NCBI GenBank assembly: GCA_041936745.1
Contig: JBHGWS010000047.1
Location: forward strand, 1 to 5,934
From: Darwinibacter acetoxidans_A
GTDB taxonomy: Bacteria > Bacillota > Limnochordia > Darwinibacteriales > Darwinibacteriaceae
Length of the DNA: 5,934 nt
Reading direction: 5' to 3'
Shown here in pieces: positions 1 to 5,838 of the stretch (within the stretch, counting starts at the first letter, position 1; each line of letters starts with the position of its first letter). The notes below the pieces were generated by a model. The model saw only the letters and a list, made by a program, of their open reading frames with translations. It was not told the origin of the DNA and did not search any database. Both the position numbers and the translations under genes were made by a program.

Positions 1-43
1 GTTGTATTATTCGTATATCTTGAAGTTGGAAGGAGACGAAAAA

Positions 44-881
44 ATGGAAGTTAGGACGACATTAGGTAGAAAAGAGAAGACAGCGGTTACAGCAGTTGCT
101 GTTCTGGTGTTGTTGGGGGTGGTGGCGTTTTATTCCGCAACAAGCGTCCCGGTGAACAGCGTTGGGATGAAATACAGTGATTTACGGGGCACGATCAGTG
201 AAACCCCATTATTTTAAGGTTCCTTTTGTGGATAAAATCACTTCTATTTCCACCGAGCTGAGAACGGCGGATGTGGATGACGTGCAGGTAACAACTAAGG
301 ATGCCCAGCGGGCGACCATTGATATTGAACTGCAGTACAGTATTCTGCCCGATGATGCCGTGGAAACATTCCGCAAGTTTAGAAGTACGCCGGAGCAGGA
401 TTGGATCAAGACCTTTCTCTATCAGCGCATTCAAAGGGGCGTCCAGGAAGCGGCTTCTAAATACACTGTTAATGAGTTGATGGGCGAAAAAAGAGGTGCC
501 TTTCAAGCGGAAGTTGACGATACCGTGGCGGACGCCTTAGAAGATAATCATTTAACCATGCCTACCGTTGCCGTAGATAACATTGTGGTCAGTGAGGCAA
601 TTTTACAGGCCATTGAGGAGCACGCTAAAGTGCGTCAAGGGGTGGAAACCGCTAGGCAGCAGCAGACAAGGCAGGAAGTTGAAAACGAAACAAGGATTGC
701 CCAAGCGGAGGCTGAGGCCAGGATTAAAGAGATCAAAGCGGAAGCGGATGCCACTGCCAACAGGCAGTTGGCGGAAAGCATTACACCTGAACTTGTCCTT
801 TATTTAGAAGCACTGGCCAGGGAAAAACACGGCTGGTATAAATACAACAACATGCAGCCTAATGTAATGACTGTGGAGTAA
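44..881 (+). pseudogene. SPFH/prohibitin-like membrane protein, frameshifted
   Basis: This is a prohibitin-type SPFH (Band 7) protein, a family that forms large membrane-anchored ring assemblies. ATG 44 follows AGGAG (30-35) at a good distance. Residues 1-13 are charged, about 14-33 form one transmembrane helix, then comes a VPVNSVGMKYSDLRGT stretch typical of the start of the Band 7 domain. That frame stops at 215-217. The domain continues one frame over (HYFKVPFVDKITSIST, from about 207), followed by a Glu/Ala/Arg-rich coiled coil (about codons 625-770) and a C-terminal tail, LVLYLEALAREKHGWYKY, ending at TAA 879-881. The joined product is about 280 residues, normal for the family. The break lies at CCCC 204-207. 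Related proteins usually carry a few extra residues with a Pro-Gly or similar before HFK(V/I)PF, so a small deletion is more likely than a simple one-base slip. A sequencing error is possible. Family assignment is firm; the cellular role is unknown. Confidence 0.85.
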
Positions 882-948
882 TCCCGCAAAAATGTGCTGC
901 GGCAGTTTTCTTCTTTAAATTGGTTTAGATTGCGGGGGCTGAAACAAA

Positions 949-1802
949 TTGAGCAGAGAGCCGGCAAAATGGCGGGAAACTATGGATCCCTTTACGCTGC
1001 GTTTTAATGATTTTAAGCTCATGGAAATTTTAGGCTACCCCATGCGGGAAACGATGTATTTCATGTACTGGTTAAAGATAAAAGCGGGGCTTTGCTGCGG
1101 GCTTTTTTAAAAGTGGCGAGGCAGAAAACAGCGGACACTGCAAGGGAAGTTACGGTGATCAAACGCCTTCAGTTTCCCTTTCTGCCCGAGATTTTAGATT
1201 ATTCGCTTGAGCCGCCCCGTTACTTATTGACAAAAGAGGCCAAAGGCGAGCGCCTCTCAACGCTTGTGGGGGAGAATAGCGATCTGGCATCCCTAAGTTA
1301 TATGGAGGCTTACGGCGAGCTTCTGGCCAAAATACACAGTGTCAAGATGGCTTCTCTGCCTGTTAAGGCAAGAGATTTTAATCTGCCTTCTTGCTTTTTC
1401 CAAGCTAATGATTTGGAGCATGTTGAAAGCTATTTAAAAGATACTATCGTTCAAGACACCAAATGCTTTATCCATGGGGACTGCCATTACCCCAACATTC
1501 TTTGGCAGGAGAATGAGGTATCCTGCCTTTTAGACTTTGAGTTGGCAGGGCACGGCAGCAGGGAGTACGATTTAGCTTGGGCGATGGTTTTAAGGCCGGG
1601 GCAGAAATTTTTGAAAACGGAAAAGGAAAGAAAGGCAATCCTCACATCGTACGGTAAATACCACGATTTCTCAAAACAGGCTTTAAACTATTACTTTGTC
1701 CTTTTTGCCGTCTTTTTCTACCATTTAAGTCCCGGGGAAGAAAACAAAGCTTACCGTAAGTTTTTGCTTGATTTCATCAATGACTTAACTGCAGCGGCTT
1801 AA
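949..1802 (+). pseudogene. APH/choline-kinase-like phosphotransferase, frameshifted
   Basis: This is a phosphotransferase of the aminoglycoside phosphotransferase superfamily, which moves phosphate from ATP to a small hydroxylated substrate. The substrate here is unknown. The C-terminal part is intact in one frame: Brenner motif HGDCHYPN (about residues 166-173 of the joined protein, catalytic Asp168) and the metal-binding LLDFE (186-188) followed by GSREYDLAWAM. The N-terminal lobe lies in two frames. TTG 949 to about 1038 gives ...FNDFKLMEILGYP, and the next frame gives HAGNDVFHVLVKDKSGA and then AFLKVARQK with the ATP-binding Lys (about 55). Adding one C to CCCC 1038-1041 restores GYPHAGNDVFHV and a 284-residue protein, a usual length. 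So the open frame that seems to start at 1092 is not the true start. The proposed TTG start has only a weak GGGGG site (934-938); ATG 982 is an alternative. The CCCC run makes a sequencing or assembly error a real option. Confidence 0.85.
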
Positions 1803-1925
1803 CAACTGAAAAGATTTTAATCTGCAGTATCGTTATCTCCCAGGGGTTGAAGGAAATTGGCGGCGGTAAGTTTTAAAGAGAGTTTTTGCTTAAAACGCCT
1901 TTCCTAATCTGGCTTGGCTGCATGA

Positions 1926-2147
1926 CAGGCGGCCCAAAAACGCTCCGATTTTGATTTCTTAATTATCTTGGCGAACACTGTTACCCAGAAGCAGCCCAAT
2001 TCCGTTTCGGGCCTCGCTTTTAAAGTTAACCTGAAAGACGAGGCAAATACTGGTTTGATCATACCGGATGAAGAAATAGGGAGAAACGGCTTGATGAGAC
2101 AGACGCCTTTTTATTTCCAAGCGGCAGCAGAGATCTGCGAAGTGTAA
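1926..2147 (+). pseudogene. Unidentified short frame, possible gene remnant
   Basis: The 395 bases between the phosphotransferase and the Nif3-like gene hold no full-length gene. One frame is open from 1926 to TAA 2145-2147 (73 codons) and reads like real protein: ...VSGLAFKVNLKDEANTGL, IIPDEEIGRNGLMRQTPF, YFQAAAEICEV. The composition is balanced, with alternating hydrophobic and charged residues and no low complexity. I do not recognise the family. The only candidate start within it is TTG 1968, which has no visible ribosome binding site, so it is either a 59-residue small protein or, more likely, the 3' end of a degraded gene. The stretch 1803-1925 shows nothing I can support beyond a loose GGCG/TTTTAA...TTAAAACGCC inverted repeat (1860-1897). 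Both the coding status and the boundaries are inferred from appearance only. Confidence 0.35.
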
Positions 2148-2184
2148 AAGATTGGGGGTAGGACAAAGCTTAGTAACAAGGTAC

Positions 2185-2191
2185 GGAGGTG
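2185..2191 (+). promoter_or_regulatory. Ribosome binding site of the Nif3-like gene
   Basis: GGAGGTG sits 6-7 bases before ATG 2198 and fixes that start. The flanking bases 2173-2194 closely resemble the 3' end of bacterial 16S rRNA (GTAACAAGGTA, then CGGAGGTGCGG), which is described under findings. Confidence 0.8.
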
Positions 2192-2197
2192 CGGTAA

Positions 2198-2998
2198 ATG
2201 GCGGGCGGAAGAGAGCAGCCAGTAACCTTGGATGCGGTCACAGAATTCATCGAAAATTTATTTGAAACGAAGGATAATCCCCGTTTTAGAGAAGAAAGCG
2301 GGCTTACAGTGCACGGGAGAGAAACGGTAAAAACTGTCGGTTACTGTACCAATTTAACCTTGGCTGCGGTGGCAGAAGCGGTAAAAAACGATATAGATTT
2401 GATGATTACGCACCACGATGCTTGGGATTTTATCTTTGGGCTGAAAGAAGCCTGTCAAGAAAAGCTGAAAGCCCACGGCATCTCCCATTATTTCAACCAT
2501 CTGCCTCTTGATGACTGTGATTTTGGGACCAACAGCACTCTTATGGCTGAGTTGGGCGCGGAAATTGTTGCAGGGACAAATGAAAGCGATGGCTTTTTCT
2601 GCGGCAGGGTCGGCGAATTGAGGGAGGAAATAACATTAAGGGAGCTGGCGGCGAATCTAAGCGATCTTTTGGGTGAAGTGGTACTTTCTTGGCGGTTTAA
2701 TGATGAAAAAATAAAAAGGGTCGGTTTAGTCTGCGGGGGCGGCGGCTCTACCTGCGATGTTAAGGAGGCGGTAGATCGGGCCTGCCATGTTTACATTACG
2801 GGCGAGAAGACTTTATATACTGTGGAATATGCCCAATACGCCGGGATTAACCTAATTGTGGGCAGTCATACATTTATGGAAATCTTCGGCGTGGCAAGCC
2901 TGGCAGAAAAAATTAAAGAAAAATGGCGCACAATCAAGATCGTTAAACTGGCGGAAGAACATTTGGAGGCTTTGCCCTTGATTTCGCTCACAGAGTGA
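2198..2998 (+). CDS. Nif3-like dinuclear metal center protein
   Basis: This 266-residue protein belongs to the Nif3/YbgI family (often labelled GTP cyclohydrolase 1 type 2), cytoplasmic proteins that form toroidal hexamers with a two-metal site. The biochemical role of most members is unsettled. Visible ligand motifs: THH (His72, His73) in DLMITHHDAWDF; HLPLDD with Asp105, in the position of the family HTNLD motif; and GSHTFME with His224 and Glu228 near the C-terminus. A Gly-rich VCGGGGS (178-184) and VYITGE (198-203) also fit the family. The N-terminal VTLDAVTEFIENLF matches the usual opening. The length is normal for the short form, without the inserted PII-like domain. ATG 2198 has a strong Shine-Dalgarno site. 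No frameshift is seen. The gene stands between decayed sequence upstream and an exported hydrolase 82 bases downstream, so context gives no functional hint. Confidence 0.88.
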   Translation: MAGGREQPVTLDAVTEFIENLFETKDNPRFREESGLTVHGRETVKTVGYCTNLTLAAVAEAVKNDIDLMITHHDAWDFIFGLKEACQEKLKAHGISHYFNHLPLDDCDFGTNSTLMAELGAEIVAGTNESDGFFCGRVGELREEITLRELAANLSDLLGEVVLSWRFNDEKIKRVGLVCGGGGSTCDVKEAVDRACHVYITGEKTLYTVEYAQYAGINLIVGSHTFMEIFGVASLAEKIKEKWRTIKIVKLAEEHLEALPLISLTE

Positions 2999-3068
2999 GC
3001 TGAGCAAAGCAAAGCACTGGGCGAAAGGGGCAGCGTTCTTTTAAGAAAGCGCTGTCCGGAAAACTTTA

Positions 3069-3075
3069 AGGGAGG
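3069..3075 (+). promoter_or_regulatory. Ribosome binding site of the Ntn hydrolase gene
   Basis: AGGGAGG lies 5 bases before ATG 3081 and supports the start that includes the signal peptide. Confidence 0.75.
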
Positions 3076-3080
3076 CTGTT

Positions 3081-3953
3081 ATGAAAAAGATTTTGGTTTG
3101 GTTTTCAATAATGTTGATCTTGGCTGGCCCAGCTTACGCCTGCACAAGTTTCGCAGTCTATTTTGACCAGCCGATTTACGGCATGAACTTGGATCTGCCA
3201 GGTGATACAGACATCACTTTTTTCATTGAAGAAGATGAAGGGGGCCTTCGGATCTTTTCACCTTATTTTCTCTATAAGGGTATAACTTACGGGCGTAATC
3301 TGGTTATGACCTCGCGGGGTCAATTTAGAGCGGTCCAAGAACAGTACTCCAGTATAATTCGCTCTTCGCTTGTGGGGCTTTCTCAGGCCGGGATGCATGA
3401 TTTTCTTACAAGCCGGATGCTGCAGTATGATTTGGCCGGCACACTGGAGTGGCTCCAAGGCAAAAGGCTGGTCCACTACCGGGGGAGCAGAAGCCATCTA
3501 TTGGCTGCGGACAGTGACGGCAAAGCTGCGATCTTTGAGGTTGGGGAGGAAGGGAACGAAATAATCCCTATAACAGATGATTTCATTGTCATGACGAACT
3601 TTAAAAACTCTGATTTTAAAGACGTACCTTATGACGAAATTAAGGCTGCCGGGGCTGACCGCTACATAATCGCTTATGAACATATCCTGGCCAATCGAAA
3701 TAACTTCGATCTTACCGCTGCCTTACAAGGCTTGGAAAAGACGATCCAGGTCGGAGCCACCAAGTGCTCAATGGTTTTCTTGCCCAATGAAAACAACATC
3801 TATTTTGCCCTAAACGGCTCCTTTAAGCGGATCTGGCGTTTATCCCTTGCCGATAACAAAGTTTATACCTTTCAAGGCTTTGCCGAAAGCGCTTCCTATT
3901 CGGTCCCGAGGGAGGGCCTGACGGCAGCATTTTTGTTGAGTGTTGGAGGCTGA
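3081..3953 (+). CDS. Secreted Ntn hydrolase, linear amide C-N hydrolase family
   Basis: This 290-residue protein belongs to the choloylglycine hydrolase / penicillin V acylase superfamily (N-terminal nucleophile hydrolases that cut linear amide bonds). Residues 1-20, MKKILVWFSIMLILAGPAYA, form a classic signal peptide: two Lys, a hydrophobic core and an AYA cleavage site. The next residue is Cys21 (CTSFAVYFD). Cleavage there would expose the catalytic cysteine as the new N-terminus, as in exported family members. Further family marks are GMNLDL (34-39, in place of the family G-x-N-x-D), MTNF (171-174), DRY (193-195) and the C-terminal KCSMVFLPNENNIYFALNGSF / IWRLSL (228-256). A lipoprotein is unlikely because Tyr at -2 does not fit a lipobox. 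Substrate is unknown; bile salts, N-acyl amides such as acyl-homoserine lactones, and beta-lactam side chains are all family substrates. The gene stands alone, with a good ribosome binding site. Confidence 0.8.
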   Translation: MKKILVWFSIMLILAGPAYACTSFAVYFDQPIYGMNLDLPGDTDITFFIEEDEGGLRIFSPYFLYKGITYGRNLVMTSRGQFRAVQEQYSSIIRSSLVGLSQAGMHDFLTSRMLQYDLAGTLEWLQGKRLVHYRGSRSHLLAADSDGKAAIFEVGEEGNEIIPITDDFIVMTNFKNSDFKDVPYDEIKAAGADRYIIAYEHILANRNNFDLTAALQGLEKTIQVGATKCSMVFLPNENNIYFALNGSFKRIWRLSLADNKVYTFQGFAESASYSVPREGLTAAFLLSVGG

Positions 3954-3962
3954 GGTAGCCTC
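3946..3962 (+). terminator. Weak hairpin at the end of the hydrolase gene
   Basis: GAGGCT (3946-3951) and AGCCTC (3957-3962) form a 6-bp stem with a 5-base loop overlapping the stop codon. There is no T-tract after it, so it may act in mRNA ending or stability, or be chance. Confidence 0.25.
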
Positions 3963-4046
3963 TCAATCTGTGGGCAGCGGCATTTAACGTCCAAATTGGC
4001 GGGCCCGCAACAAGAAGATGTGAGACAAAATGGCTGGCCGGTTTTG

Positions 4047-4055
4047 TGGTATGAT
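4047..4055 (+). promoter_or_regulatory. Probable extended -10 promoter of the antitoxin gene
   Basis: TGGTATGAT is an extended -10 element (TGn plus TATGAT at 4050-4055). No good -35 is seen, which is common for extended -10 promoters. Transcription would begin near 4061-4063, downstream of ATG 4030 and ATG 4051 but upstream of GTG 4084 and its GGGGGT, so it favours the later start for the nucleotidyltransferase. Confidence 0.45.
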
Positions 4056-4083
4056 AAATTGGAGATTAATGGGGGTATGTTCC

Positions 4084-4500
4084 GTGCAACTAGCGGATTA
4101 TCCTGAATTTAGAGGGCTAATCGGACTTGCAGCCGAGGATGAAAGCATTACAGCTTTATTTTTAATCGGTTCTTACGGGACCCCTTATTATAGTGCGTTA
4201 AGTGATCTGGATTTTGCTGTCCTTGCAACCGGGACTTTTGAAATAGACGAGAAGCTTGCGCTCACCGCTGCTTTCAGTGATATCCTCAAAACTGATCGCT
4301 TTGATCTAGTCTTTTTAAATGACGCCTCCGCATTATTGCAATATGAGGTTCTTAAGAGCGGACGGCTTTTATACCGCCGGGATAAAGTTCTTCTGGCGGA
4401 TTTCGTGGAACAAACAATCAAACTCTATTGCGATTTTTCTATCTTTATAAACCGCTTTTACAAGGACTGGGATTACGGGTTGCGGCAGAAGTTTTTGTAA
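4084..4500 (+). CDS. MntA-type nucleotidyltransferase antitoxin
   Basis: This is a 138-residue minimal nucleotidyltransferase. It has the exact GSx10DxD motif: G29-S30, then Asp41 and Asp43 in SDLDFAVL. A third carboxylate, Asp74, sits in RFDLVFLND. Both fit the MNT domain of MntA antitoxins, which inactivate the partner HEPN toxin HepT by adding AMP units to a tyrosine. A C-terminal helical segment (about 95-138) completes the usual size. I chose GTG 4084, with GGGGG at 4071-4075, because earlier in-frame starts (4030, 4051) fall at or before the likely promoter and add residues not typical of the family; ATG 4069 remains possible. The stop codon is directly followed by GTG 4501, the start of a truncated HepT-like frame, so the pair was probably translationally coupled. 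The antitoxin looks intact while the toxin is not. Confidence 0.8.
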   Translation: MQLADYPEFRGLIGLAAEDESITALFLIGSYGTPYYSALSDLDFAVLATGTFEIDEKLALTAAFSDILKTDRFDLVFLNDASALLQYEVLKSGRLLYRRDKVLLADFVEQTIKLYCDFSIFINRFYKDWDYGLRQKFL

Positions 4501-4569
4501 GTGGTTGATTTGGCGCTGGTTAGACAAAAGATACGAGCTATTCGGGACGAGTTAAAAAACCCGGGTTAG
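4501..4569 (+). pseudogene. Truncated HepT-like (HEPN/DUF86) toxin remnant
   Basis: GTG 4501 directly after the antitoxin stop opens a 22-codon frame, VVDLALVRQKIRAIRDELKNPG, ending at TAG 4567-4569. The first 20 residues have the composition and register of the opening helix of HepT toxins (roughly MVDxxxVxxKLxxIxxxLxxL). A full HepT is about 110-150 residues and carries an Rx4-6H RNase motif, which is absent. No HepT-like continuation is visible in any forward frame before the deaminase gene. The break coincides with the left end of the hairpin-rich element at 4565, so insertion plus loss of the 3' part is a reasonable scenario. Identification rests on position after a MntA gene plus a short match. 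Confidence 0.55.
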
Positions 4570-4769
4570 AGGCATTCCAAAAAACCCCTTTTGGGGCGGC
4601 TGCTTCCCTGCGAAACCTGATCTTCGGGAATTCGTAGGTTTCATTGGGCAGCGATATTTCACCTGCCGGCAAGTCTGCAGGCAGCGCCGACTTTTACTTT
4701 CTGTTTTTCCGCCGGGTAGGCTGCTGCACAACAGTTTGCGGGCATATCCCGGCTGATTAGGCCTCTAAC
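4565..4769. repeat. Hairpin-rich element bounded by 9-bp inverted repeat
   Basis: GTTAGAGGC (4565-4573) and GCCTCTAAC (4761-4769) are perfect inverted repeats closing a 205-bp segment. Inside lie four further stems: CCCC-TTTT-GGGG (4585-4596); GCTGC plus GAAACCT (4599-4603, 4612-4618) pairing with AGGTTTC plus GCAGC (4636-4642, 4648-4652); CTGCC/GGCAG (4663-4667, 4680-4684); and GCCGGG/CCCGGC (4711-4716, 4748-4753). Just outside, TTAAAAAA occurs on both sides (4552-4559 and 4774-4781) and could be a target duplication, although the right copy is also the T-tract of the deaminase terminator. There is no transposase. It could be a miniature inverted-repeat element, a repeat-family member or a structured RNA. 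It holds no convincing gene, and the stretch 4570-4858 is otherwise non-coding. Confidence 0.5.
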
Positions 4770-4775
4770 AGGCTT

Positions 4776-4815
4776 AAAAAAATGACACGGCCCGGTGTCG
4801 GAGAGTATCGGGCCG
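4776..4815 (-). terminator. Rho-independent terminator of the deaminase gene
   Basis: Read on the minus strand, a GC-rich 7-bp stem (CGGCCCG/CGGGCCG, 4809-4815 and 4788-4794) with a 14-base loop is followed, after a 5-base TGTCA, by seven Ts (4782-4776). It lies about 45 bases after the deaminase stop. A second 6-bp hairpin without a T-tract (4833-4848, GAAGTG/CACTTC) lies between the two. Confidence 0.65.
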
Positions 4816-4858
4816 CATCGCTTCCTGTAAGTGAAGTGTAAGCACTTCGTAGATGCCT

Positions 4859-5341
4859 TTAAGCCAATCGCTCGTAATACTTAATGTGCAGTTGGCGGAC
4901 TTTTTCAGCGAGTTCAGGTACCGGGCCGTCGACGACTGTATCGCGGATGACATCCTGAATGGGGAGGTTCCGCACGCGGGAGGGCTCGACACCTATTTCC
5001 TCTAACCATTGGGCGAGCTGCTTGGAAGAACTAGCGTAGACGATGCGCCCTAAATCGACCCAGCCGTGGGCGGCGGCGCACATGGGGCAGTGTTCACCGG
5101 AGGTATAAACTGTAGCTTTGCGTCTTTCCGCCGGTGTCAGATTCGCCGCAGCCCACCTGGCCAGGGCGAATTCCGGATGTTGGGTGTGATCGCCGCCGGC
5201 AGTGCGGTTGTGATCCTCTGCCAGGACCTTGCCCTCAGCGGACACTAAAACTGAGCCAAAGGGCTGGTCTCCTTTTTCTAAAGCCGTTTCAGCAAGTTCA
5301 ACGCAACGCCTTAAGTGTTTTAAGTCGATTTCACCAATCAT
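4859..5341 (-). CDS. Nucleoside deaminase (cytidine/deoxycytidylate deaminase fold)
   Basis: This 160-residue zinc-dependent deaminase belongs to the CDA/guanine deaminase/TadA superfamily, cytoplasmic enzymes that hydrolyse an amino group from a base or nucleoside. Zinc and catalytic residues are clear: His55-Pro56-Glu57 (HPEFALARWA) and Cys85-Pro-Met-Cys88 (TSGEHCPMC). QPFGSVLV (26-33) is the usual substrate-side strand. The HPE and EHCPMCAAAHGWVDLGRIVYASSS signature is that of a small bacterial 'nucleoside deaminase' subgroup rather than TadA, which has HAE and PCxMC. The substrate cannot be read from sequence. The start at 5341 is chosen because GGGAG (5349-5353) lies 7 bases upstream and the family opens near here; the longer frame to 5506 would run through the promoter. 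The gene is monocistronic and opposite in direction to its neighbours. Confidence 0.85.
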   Translation of the reverse strand: MIGEIDLKHLRRCVELAETALEKGDQPFGSVLVSAEGKVLAEDHNRTAGGDHTQHPEFALARWAAANLTPAERRKATVYTSGEHCPMCAAAHGWVDLGRIVYASSSKQLAQWLEEIGVEPSRVRNLPIQDVIRDTVVDGPVPELAEKVRQLHIKYYERLA

Positions 5342-5372
5342 TGTAATCTCCCTTCCCAAACCACTTTTTGTA

Positions 5373-5402
5373 ATTATATCATAAATAAGGCGTCTGTTTT
5401 CA
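5373..5402 (-). promoter_or_regulatory. Promoter of the deaminase gene
   Basis: On the minus strand a perfect TATAAT (5378-5373) is preceded at 18 bases by TGAAAA (5402-5397), a fair -35. The start codon is 32 bases from the -10, leaving a short leader with the ribosome binding site. Confidence 0.6.
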
Positions 5403-5405
5403 TGA

Positions 5406-5732
5406 CTGGGCCGAGAACACAGTGGCGGGCGGTTCAGCGGTTTGGCTGGTAATATAACAGACGAAGGTCGTCCCACCCCGGTAGTTGAAATTTTATTGCT
5501 CGGCACCCGAGGATATGGTTGAAAAACGGGATACGCACGCTCTTTCCGGCATGAAAAAATATTGGTTGATTGATCTTGAACAGCAAAATATTGGCATCTG
5601 CTCTTTTTGAGTCTGCGAGATCGACCATTAAATTAGGAACAAGACAGCCCAGCACAGGCAGGATTCTTTGAGCGATTAAAAGTGTCGGTTCAAATTTTTT
5701 CTCAGCAAAGCCTAGGTTGGCTGAACAGCTAA
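5406..5732 (+). pseudogene. Degraded Uma2-family (DUF820) gene
   Basis: Pieces of a Uma2-family protein (restriction-endonuclease-like fold, very common in Cyanobacteria and Firmicutes, function unclear) appear in order but in different frames. Frame 5406-5519 gives GNITDEGRPTPVVEIL and GTRGYG (family form: a variable ...G-x-PDLVVEILSPxTRxYD). Frame 5515-5614 gives DMVEKRDTHALSGMKKYW and LIDLEQQNIGICSF, close to the family EKxxxYAxxGVxEYWLID. A third piece, AGFFERLKVSVQIFS (5658-5702), fits the usual C-terminal end; stop at 5730-5732. The first break could be loss of ATATG between short repeats (TATGATATGG to TATGG), the second a slip at TTTTT 5611-5615. The N-terminal third is missing, as is the PD of PDLVVE, so the gene is dead rather than misread. 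The starting base is uncertain. Confidence 0.65.
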
Positions 5733-5745
5733 ACCCGCCGAATCG

Positions 5746-5810
5746 TGCAACGATAAGGTAAAAACGTTGTATTATGCGACGATAAATGCAACGATAAGCC
5801 TATCGTTACA
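5746..5810. repeat. Cluster of 12-bp TGYRACGATAAR repeats
   Basis: TGCAACGATAAG occurs at 5746-5757 and again at 5787-5798. TGCGACGATAAA (5775-5786) abuts the latter as a direct tandem copy. A fourth unit is inverted, TATCGTTACA (5801-5810), forming with the third a near-perfect stem, AACGATA (5790-5796) against TATCGTT (5801-5807). A degenerate inverted unit, AACGTTGTA, lies at 5764-5772. The remaining bases from 5733 to 5838 hold no gene I can support. The arrangement could be an operator, protein-binding iterons or the end of a mobile element. Confidence 0.6.
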
Positions 5811-5838
5811 TTTAGGCGCGATTTGGGATTAAATTTAA

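Noticed and set aside
883..936. CCCGCAA/TTGCGGG inverted repeat after the prohibitin-like gene, with CTGCGGCAG and T-rich sequence inside.
   Set aside because: The outer arms are 40 bases apart and the inner stem is only 3-4 bp, so it is too weak to call a terminator.
3031..3054. CAGCG/CGCTG hairpin between the Nif3-like and hydrolase genes.
   Set aside because: It is a 5-bp stem with a long loop and no T-tract after it; a terminator cannot be supported.
4030..4083. ATG 4030 as the start of the nucleotidyltransferase.
   Set aside because: It lacks a ribosome binding site and lies upstream of the likely transcription start set by TGGTATGAT at 4047-4055.
4595..4625. Minus-strand match to the signal recognition particle RNA domain IV (TCAGG ... 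GGAAGCAGCC).
   Set aside because: The spacing is one base too long, the GGAA tetraloop is absent, and the flanking AGGTTTC/GAAACCT pairing contradicts the SRP fold. It is probably chance.
5342..5506. N-terminal extension of the deaminase up to 5506.
   Set aside because: It would cover the promoter and the ribosome binding site at 5349-5353 and adds residues not seen in the family.
5434..5655. A 73-codon minus-strand frame.
   Set aside because: It lies opposite the Uma2 remnant, has no ribosome binding site, and the plus strand carries the recognisable family motifs.
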